Below are positions 33,902 through 39,404 of a stretch of 39,404 nt of DNA, one piece after another. How positions within the stretch are numbered: position 1 is the first letter of the stretch; each line of letters starts with the position of its first letter. Source of the DNA: Bacteroidota bacterium (GTDB taxonomy: Bacteria > Bacteroidota > Bacteroidia > Chitinophagales > LD1). The position numbers were made by a program, and so were the translations under genes. Under the pieces are notes generated by a model. It made no database searches and had not been told where the DNA came from. It saw nothing but the letters and a program-made list of their open reading frames with translations. Where the stretch lies: contig CANHIG010000004.1 in assembly GCA_947461105.1 (NCBI GenBank), positions 1 through 39,404 on the forward strand, written 5' to 3'.

Positions 33902-35779
33902 TTGAAAGATTTTTATAAAAATAGACATACAGTCATTCAGGTAATCATCGCAGTGTTTGCGGTGATTTTTGTAATCAGATTAGCCTACCTGCAACTCATT
34001 GATAAAAAGTATGTATTGATGGCAAGGAACAATGCCATCAAAGAAATGGAAGTGTATCCTACCAGAGGAATGGTCTACGATAGGAATGGGAAACTTATCG
34101 TATACAACGAAGCTATCTATGATATCATGATAGTACCCCGACTCACAGCAAATGTAGATTCTGCGAGATTATGCGAATTGCTTGATATTACTTTGGCTGA
34201 TTATTCCGACAGAAAATATAAAGCAAAAAAATACTCGCCTTATAAGTCTTCATTTTTTATGAAACAGGTATCTATGGCTACCTACTCCAGGTTTCAGGAA
34301 TTTCTGTATTTATTTCCGGGTTTTTATGGTCAGGTTCGGACTATCAGAAAATATCCATACAAATGTGGCGCCTTGGTAATGGGAGATATAGGCGAGGTTG
34401 ATGACAGACAAATTCTGGCATCAAACGGTTATTACAAAGCGGGCGATTATGTAGGCAAAGGAGGTATTGAAAAGACCTATGAGAAAGAGCTTGGTGGCAA
34501 ACAAGGTAAGAAGTTCATATTTGTAGATGTGCACAACCGAGAGCAGGGAAGCTTTGCAGATGGGCAGTTTGATACTTTGGCTCAGGCCGGGGATAATCTT
34601 TTTACTTCCCTGGATATTGAAATGCAACAATATGGCGAAGATCTGATGCAAAACAAAAAAGGCAGTGTAGTAGCAATTGATCCGAAAACCGGTGAAATCC
34701 TTTGCCTGATTTCCTCTCCGGGCTATGACCCAAACTTGCTTTGCGGCTCAATAAGAGGCGAAAACTTTGCAAAATTGTTAGTGGATTCTTTGAAGCCTTT
34801 GTTTAACAGAGCAACAATGGCTACTTATCCTCCTGGCTCTACTTTCAAACCATTTGTTGGTTTGATTTCATTAAATGAAGAAGTACAGGGGGTAGAATAT
34901 ACCGTTCCCTGCAATGGATTTTATTATTTCGGAGGACTCACCCTTCGCTGCTCGCATCATCACCCATGGGCTACAAATATTCAATATGCATTGGCGCAAT
35001 CCTGCAATCCATATTTCTGGCAAACATTCAGAAACTCCATTGAAAATAAGAACTACAGCAGAATTCAGGATAGCTATGGGAAATGGGTGGAATACTGCAA
35101 TAGTTTTGGCTTTGGAACAAAACTGGGTATTGATATTCCTAGCGAAGTGAGAGGAAACATTCCTTCGGTAAATTATTTCAATAGAATGTATGGCGAGCGA
35201 GGATGGAAATCAGCCACAATTATATCGCTGGGAATTGGTCAGGGAGAAGTACTCGTTACTCCATTACAACTGTGCAACGCATTTGCTTCTATTGCCAATA
35301 AAGGATGGTATATCACTCCGCATTTAGTAAAGAAAATTGTAGATACCGACACACAAAAAGACATAAAGAAGAAAGACGAAAAACATTACACTAAAATAAG
35401 TCCTGAATGGTATGAACCTGTGATTGAGGGTTTGTATCAGGTGGTACAGGCGGGAACCGCATCCTCATCAAGAGTAGATGGAATAGCCATGTGTGGCAAA
35501 ACCGGAACTGTGCAAAATCCTCATGGAGATAATCACTCGCTTTTTGCGGGATTTGCTCCAAAGGATAATCCTAAAATAGTTATAGCAGTATGTGTAGAAA
35601 ATGCAGGATTTGGAGGAAGATTTGCAGGTCCGATAGCCAGTTTGATTATTGAGAAATATTTGAATGATACCATAAGCACCCGAAGACTGGATTTAGAAAA
35701 GAGAATGAAAGAAACTAACTTGCTGAACAAATATTTCGCTGCATCAAAACCTAAAACCGCAGAACCAACCGATGAATAG
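33902..35779 (+). CDS. mrdA: Penicillin-binding protein 2 (elongasome transpeptidase)
   Basis: A 625-residue inner-membrane D,D-transpeptidase of cell-wall elongation. The start is a TTG at 33902, giving MKDFYKNRHTVIQVIIAVFA, which fits the short cytoplasmic end and single membrane anchor of the family; no ATG lies nearby before the anchor. The dimerisation domain begins at EVYPTRGMVYDRNGKLIVYN. Transpeptidase motifs are in order: STFK (Ser313), SCN (Ser367) and KTG (Lys533). The C-terminus is charged. It is co-encoded with rodA, which overlaps its end by 8 bases; together they form the glycosyltransferase-transpeptidase core of the rod complex. mreBCD, often just upstream in this phylum, is not here. 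Confidence 0.96.
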   Translation: MKDFYKNRHTVIQVIIAVFAVIFVIRLAYLQLIDKKYVLMARNNAIKEMEVYPTRGMVYDRNGKLIVYNEAIYDIMIVPRLTANVDSARLCELLDITLADYSDRKYKAKKYSPYKSSFFMKQVSMATYSRFQEFLYLFPGFYGQVRTIRKYPYKCGALVMGDIGEVDDRQILASNGYYKAGDYVGKGGIEKTYEKELGGKQGKKFIFVDVHNREQGSFADGQFDTLAQAGDNLFTSLDIEMQQYGEDLMQNKKGSVVAIDPKTGEILCLISSPGYDPNLLCGSIRGENFAKLLVDSLKPLFNRATMATYPPGSTFKPFVGLISLNEEVQGVEYTVPCNGFYYFGGLTLRCSHHHPWATNIQYALAQSCNPYFWQTFRNSIENKNYSRIQDSYGKWVEYCNSFGFGTKLGIDIPSEVRGNIPSVNYFNRMYGERGWKSATIISLGIGQGEVLVTPLQLCNAFASIANKGWYITPHLVKKIVDTDTQKDIKKKDEKHYTKISPEWYEPVIEGLYQVVQAGTASSSRVDGIAMCGKTGTVQNPHGDNHSLFAGFAPKDNPKIVIAVCVENAGFGGRFAGPIASLIIEKYLNDTISTRRLDLEKRMKETNLLNKYFAASKPKTAEPTDE

Positions 35780-37028
35780 CTTTAAAAAAGAGGAACAAAT
35801 TACCGGTAGGATAGATTGGATGACTGTATTCATCTATTTGGGTCTAGTATTTTTCGGGTGGCTCACTATCTATTCGGCAGTCTATCAGGATGAGGAGCAA
35901 AATATATTTAGCACTGCGGTGAATAGCGGCAAACAATTTCAATGGATGGTTGTGAGTTTCATTATTGGCTTCATTCTTCTTATAGTAGACAGTAAGTTCT
36001 TCTCTACTTTTGCTTATGTGTTCTATGTGCTCATGATTATTGTTTTGGTTGGTGTGATATTTCTGGGAGTGGAAGTAAAAGGTCAAAGAAACTGGATTCG
36101 CTTTGGAGGCTTTCAGATGCAGCCTTCTGAAATGGCTAAATTTGCTACTTGTCTGGCTGTTGCCAAATACATTTCAACCCTGAATGTAGATATTAGGAAA
36201 TGGAAATTTAAGTGGCGTGTTTTTGCGCTGGCATTTTTCCCCATGCTCATTGTATTAATTCAGGGCGATACCGGATCTGCCATAGTTTTTGTTGCATTGA
36301 TTTTAGCATTGTTTCGCGAGGGATTGGAATCCTATTTTTTGGTAATCGGTACCGCAGTAGCTGTGTTGTCGGTGCTTGCGCTGCTCATTCCTAAGTTTAT
36401 TTTTTCAGGAATACTACTCCTCATAGCATTTGCAATTTCGTATTACAACTGGCGGAATAAAACAGCCGTAAAATGGATAATGGGGGTTTGGCTCATTTCA
36501 TCCTTATATATTTTCTCTGTTGACTTTGCCTTCAGCAAGCTCAAATCACATCAAAAAGACCGAATAAATGTATTGATAGGAAAAGGCGGAAACGACTGGA
36601 ACATAAGACAATCCATGATAGCAATCGGGTCGGGAGGATTTATAGGTAAAGGTTACTTGAATGGCACCCAGACAAAACTAAAATTCGTTCCCGAGCAAAG
36701 CACCGATTTTATTTTCAGTTCAATTGGTGAAGAGTTTGGCTTTGTTGGGAGTATCATTTTGGTGTTGGCATTTGTGGGATTATTTTATCGCCTGCTCTTT
36801 ATGGCAGAGCGGCAACGCTCGCGATTTAGCCGCGTGTATGGATACTGCGTAGTTTCTATTCTCTTTTTCCACTTTCTAATCAATATCGGAATGGCTATTG
36901 GAGTAGCGCCTGTAATCGGAATTCCTTTGCCATTTATCAGCTATGGTGGGTCTTCACTGCTTTCGTTCACTATTCTTCTGTTCCTTTTTATCAGAATGGA
37001 TTCGCAAAGATTAGAATCGTTTAGGTAA
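35772..37028 (+). CDS. rodA: Rod-shape-determining peptidoglycan glycosyltransferase
   Basis: A 418-residue polytopic SEDS protein with about ten membrane helices that polymerises lipid II into glycan strands, working with PBP2. Hallmarks are VKGQRNWIRFGGFQMQPSEM, LIVLIQGDTGSAIVF, FVPEQSTDFIFSSIGEEFGF and the C-terminal GIPLPFISYGGSSLL. The middle part has a slightly extended cytoplasmic/periplasmic segment (YNWRNKTAVKW to about residue 265). The ATG lies inside the mrdA end (8-base overlap), so translation is probably coupled. Its stop is 5 bases from the convergent aldehyde dehydrogenase stop. Confidence 0.96.
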   Translation: MNSFKKEEQITGRIDWMTVFIYLGLVFFGWLTIYSAVYQDEEQNIFSTAVNSGKQFQWMVVSFIIGFILLIVDSKFFSTFAYVFYVLMIIVLVGVIFLGVEVKGQRNWIRFGGFQMQPSEMAKFATCLAVAKYISTLNVDIRKWKFKWRVFALAFFPMLIVLIQGDTGSAIVFVALILALFREGLESYFLVIGTAVAVLSVLALLIPKFIFSGILLLIAFAISYYNWRNKTAVKWIMGVWLISSLYIFSVDFAFSKLKSHQKDRINVLIGKGGNDWNIRQSMIAIGSGGFIGKGYLNGTQTKLKFVPEQSTDFIFSSIGEEFGFVGSIILVLAFVGLFYRLLFMAERQRSRFSRVYGYCVVSILFFHFLINIGMAIGVAPVIGIPLPFISYGGSSLLSFTILLFLFIRMDSQRLESFR

Positions 37029-37033
37029 AACGC

Positions 37034-38410
37034 CTACTTCTCCCACTTCCCTCTCAGATGATATCCTTTAGGTTTAGTAAAGGCTCTTATTCCGATGTGT
37101 GAAAGTGTAGCACCAAAACCCGAATGTTTCCTACCGCTCCATGGCAACGCAGGCGAAACTCTGTCACAGCAATTCCAGTAGCCGGTGCCTGAGTTGATTT
37201 GGCTGAGTATTTTTTCTGCTCTTTCCTGAGTAGCTGTATATACCGCAGCAGTAAGGCCATATTCTGTATCATTCATCATTTTCACAGCTTCTACATCGTC
37301 TTTTACTTTTGTGATTCCGATGATTGGGCCGAAAGATTCATCGCGCATCACAGCCATATCGTTTGTGGTATCAACTAAAACTGTGGGCTCAAAATAATTT
37401 CCGGGTTTATCAATTCTCTTTCCGCCTGCAAAAAGTTTTGCTCCTTTATCCAGAGCATCTTTCACCTGATGCTCCAAAACTTTTATTTGTGCTTCACGAG
37501 TCAACGCACCGATGTATACACCCGCTTCTGTTGGTTCGCCAATTTTCCATGATTTCACTTCTTCCACAAAAGCTGCTATATACTCATCGTAATTTTTCTC
37601 ATGCACATAGATACGCTCCACTGCGCAACAACTTTGCCCATTATTATAAAATGCACCATCGGCAGTTCCAATGGCAGTATTCTTTACATCGGCCACATCG
37701 TCTGCCACATAAAGTGGATCTTTACCTCCAAGTTCTAATTGGCAAGGAACCATTTTGGGAGCTACTTTATTATAGATGTAATGCCCTGTGGCATAAGATC
37801 CGGTGAAATAGTAGCCATCAAAATTCATTTCCAGTAAAACTGCACCGACTTCACGCGCACCTATAGCCGCAATAAAGTTATCGGCAGGAACGCCACTTTC
37901 ATGAAGCAATGTTTCAATATTTAATCCTGTGAGTGTAGCAAATTCTGATGGCTTATACATTACTGCATTTCCTGCAATCAGAGCCGGAACAAAAACATTC
38001 ACCCCAACCAAGTACGGATAATTCCATGCGGAAATATTGCAAATCACTCCGAGTGGTTCGTAAGAAATTTTTTCTCCCATACCATCTTCTTCCACCATCC
38101 AGTCATCAGCAAGATATTTTTTTGCATTCGCGCAAATCCATTTTATTCTATTGCGCGCACCGTTCAATTCGTTGTACGCTTGCTGCAAAGGCTTGCCTGT
38201 TTCAGCGGTCAAATCCTTAGCCAGCTTATCTTTGCGCTCATCCAACAAATCATGAAACTTCATAAGGGACTCTATTCTTTTCTGAATGTCTTCTTGCTGC
38301 CACAATTTCTGCGCAACTTTCAGGCGATTAAATTTTTGCTCTAATGAGTTTGCTGAGTCTTCAGCTATTTCTTTGATTGTTGTTCCATTTGCTGGATTAG
38401 TAATTTTCAT
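37034..38410 (-). CDS. NAD(P)-dependent aldehyde dehydrogenase
   Basis: A 458-residue cytoplasmic enzyme. The cofactor region includes ISAWNYPYLVGVNVFVPAL and the YFTGSYATGHYIY turn; the catalytic pair is Glu226 in CQLELGGKDP and Cys261 in NNGQSCCAVER, 35 residues apart as usual. The C-terminal WSGRKHSGFGATLSHIG is typical. The sequence resembles succinate-semialdehyde or aminobutyraldehyde-type dehydrogenases of Bacteroidota, but the substrate is inferred only from context. It is 5 bases after a gamma-glutamyl-GABA hydrolase-type gene and shares its strand with an iron alcohol dehydrogenase, so it may oxidise a gamma-glutamylated amino aldehyde. Confidence 0.92.
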   Translation of the reverse strand: MKITNPANGTTIKEIAEDSANSLEQKFNRLKVAQKLWQQEDIQKRIESLMKFHDLLDERKDKLAKDLTAETGKPLQQAYNELNGARNRIKWICANAKKYLADDWMVEEDGMGEKISYEPLGVICNISAWNYPYLVGVNVFVPALIAGNAVMYKPSEFATLTGLNIETLLHESGVPADNFIAAIGAREVGAVLLEMNFDGYYFTGSYATGHYIYNKVAPKMVPCQLELGGKDPLYVADDVADVKNTAIGTADGAFYNNGQSCCAVERIYVHEKNYDEYIAAFVEEVKSWKIGEPTEAGVYIGALTREAQIKVLEHQVKDALDKGAKLFAGGKRIDKPGNYFEPTVLVDTTNDMAVMRDESFGPIIGITKVKDDVEAVKMMNDTEYGLTAAVYTATQERAEKILSQINSGTGYWNCCDRVSPALPWSGRKHSGFGATLSHIGIRAFTKPKGYHLRGKWEK

Positions 38411-38415
38411 GTTGG

Positions 38416-39102
38416 TTATGATTTATTACATGCGTTTAAAAATGCTTCCCGAATATTTTTGCTAAGTGGACTTTCTTTTTCTTTCATTCGCTCGGGGTGC
38501 CACTGCACAGCAAGAAAAAAAGGATAGGGCTCCTTTAATTCAATAGCCTCTGGTACTTCATCATCAGACTTAGCCACAACAATCAATGATTCCCCCAACT
38601 TGTCTATAGCCTGATGATGTGCACTGTTTACTTCTCCGGCAGATAAACCGCAGACTTGATGCAAAAAAGAATTTTCAATTACATGAATTCCATGCGCTTT
38701 ATCTTCATCAGTTTCTTTTTTGTGAATGACATTTTTCCCACCTAAATCTAGAATCAAAGTCCCTTTGTAAAAACAGTTGATTAACTGCAATCCCCTGCAT
38801 ATTCCAAGAACAGGAATTTCTAATTCTAACGCACGTTCCAGAACAGAAAACTCAAATTCATCTCTGCGCACATCAAATTCAGATGGTGCATTTTCGTAGT
38901 GCAGCGTATAATTGGTAAGATGGAAACCGGGATGAATATCTACTCCTCCTGTTAGCACTATACCATCGCAACTTGCTAATTCAGCGAGATTTTCTTTGGC
39001 ATATGATAGCTCAACTACTTCAATATTGTCATCGCCTTTTATCCATCTCGGATAGTTAGCAAAGTTAGTAGCTGAAAGTGTGATTCCGATTTTTAATGAC
39101 AT
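38416..39102 (-). CDS. Gamma-glutamyl-gamma-aminobutyrate hydrolase family protein (class I GATase-like)
   Basis: A 228-residue cytoplasmic amidohydrolase of the PuuD/peptidase C26 type, expected to cut a gamma-glutamyl amide and release glutamate plus an amino acid. The nucleophile elbow is LGICRGLQLIN with Cys102; the His-x-Glu pair is in VQWHPERMK (His202, Glu204). SCDGIVLTGGVDIHPG marks the oxyanion side, and NSAHHQAIDKLG is typical of the PuuD branch. The gene lies between an aldehyde dehydrogenase (5 bases) and an iron alcohol dehydrogenase (14 bases), matching the three last steps of a gamma-glutamylation pathway. The natural substrate is inferred. Confidence 0.9.
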   Translation of the reverse strand: MSLKIGITLSATNFANYPRWIKGDDNIEVVELSYAKENLAELASCDGIVLTGGVDIHPGFHLTNYTLHYENAPSEFDVRRDEFEFSVLERALELEIPVLGICRGLQLINCFYKGTLILDLGGKNVIHKKETDEDKAHGIHVIENSFLHQVCGLSAGEVNSAHHQAIDKLGESLIVVAKSDDEVPEAIELKEPYPFFLAVQWHPERMKEKESPLSKNIREAFLNACNKS

Positions 39103-39116
39103 GAATCTATATTGAA

Positions 39117-39404
39117 TTAAAGAGCCTCTAGATACAAATTTTTAAAATCTTCTCTGCTCACTGGCTTTGGATTGTTAGGATGTGCGAAATCTGCAAAAGC
39201 CAAATCAGCAAGCGTTTCAATGTACTCGCTTTTCACACCAACTTCGCTCAGTTTATGAGGAATACCAATTCTTGAATTCAAGTCAAACAAATACTTCACT
39301 ACCGCTTCGCCACTGTCTTCTTTCAATTCCAATGTTCTTGCCATTCTTTTGAATCTGTATTCAAATCCTTCAATGTTAAATTTCATTCCGTAAGGAATAT
39401 TCAC
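39117..39404 (-). CDS. Iron-containing alcohol dehydrogenase, C-terminal part (partial at the right edge)
   Basis: Only the last 95 residues are visible; the frame is open to the window edge, so the apparent GTG there is internal. The sequence PYGMKFNIEGFEYRFKRMAR followed by a helical region and the end FADFAHPNNPKPVSREDFK matches the all-helical C-terminal domain of iron-dependent (group III) alcohol dehydrogenases, including the conserved HPNNPKP ending. The NAD- and metal-binding parts lie outside. As first gene seen in this minus-strand operon it would make or use the aldehyde handled by the neighbouring dehydrogenase. Confidence 0.87.
   Translation of the reverse strand: MNIPYGMKFNIEGFEYRFKRMARTLELKEDSGEAVVKYLFDLNSRIGIPHKLSEVGVKSEYIETLADLAFADFAHPNNPKPVSREDFKNLYLEAL

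Overview
This window is about 39.4 kb of an AT-rich bacterial chromosome, almost certainly from the phylum Bacteroidota. Which class it belongs to (Chitinophagia or Sphingobacteriia type) is a guess. The main evidence is three secreted proteins ending in the gliding-motility / type IX secretion (T9SS type B, CHU_C) C-terminal domain. Supporting evidence is the near absence of Shine-Dalgarno sequences, several promoters of the Bacteroidota form TTTG-N18/19-TAnnTTTG, and family neighbourhoods typical of that phylum (TPR - DUF4292 - EnvC, DUF4286, flippase - panD). There is no sign of a phage, insertion sequence, CRISPR array, rRNA or tRNA.

Layout. 1-4062 (+) is an envelope run: the end of a sugar nucleotidyltransferase with a left-handed beta-helix, a TPR protein, a DUF4292 lipoprotein that looks LolB-like, and an EnvC-type amidase activator. 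4148-7063 (+) holds gcvH with its own promoter, a VanZ-like membrane protein, an exported TPR protein and a DUF4286 protein. 7064-8062 is a small orphan-gene pocket closed by a strong terminator. 8063-9052 (-) is asd. 9157-10650 (+) is the first T9SS protein. 10759-13875 (+) is a compact thiL - anmK - epimerase run. 13868-21928 (-) holds two large tandem T9SS adhesin-like proteins (1346 and 1133 residues), plus a small secreted protein upstream of them. 22185-25595 (-) is the alpha ribosomal operon infA-rpmJ-rpsM-rpsK-rpsD-rpoA-rplQ, cut off from the usual secY side. 25720-27021 (-) is an MFS transporter. 27022-27466 is gene-free and rich in hairpins. 27467-28479 (+) holds a VOC protein with an export-like leader and a small membrane protein. 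28691-29830 (-) is an acyl-CoA dehydrogenase. 29961-30398 (+) is a small lipoprotein with faint Cu,Zn-SOD-like motifs. 30401-32258 (-) holds rfaE2, a flippase-like membrane protein and panD. 32418-37028 (+) holds a GlcD-type FAD oxidase and the mrdA-rodA elongasome pair. 37034-39404 (-) holds an aldehyde dehydrogenase, a gamma-glutamyl hydrolase and an iron-dependent alcohol dehydrogenase that runs off the window.

How the genes fit together. Much of the window serves the envelope: peptidoglycan synthesis (mrdA, rodA), its hydrolysis and recycling (EnvC, anmK), a LolB-like lipoprotein, heptose activation for LPS, and surface adhesins. The rest is central metabolism (glycine cleavage, aspartate-family amino acids, thiamine and pantothenate cofactors, acyl-CoA oxidation), translation, and a probable gamma-glutamylated amine or amino-alcohol catabolic operon. 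The least explained parts are the two mosaic T9SS proteins with their small partner, the DUF4292 and SOD-like lipoproteins, and the hairpin-rich intergenic region.
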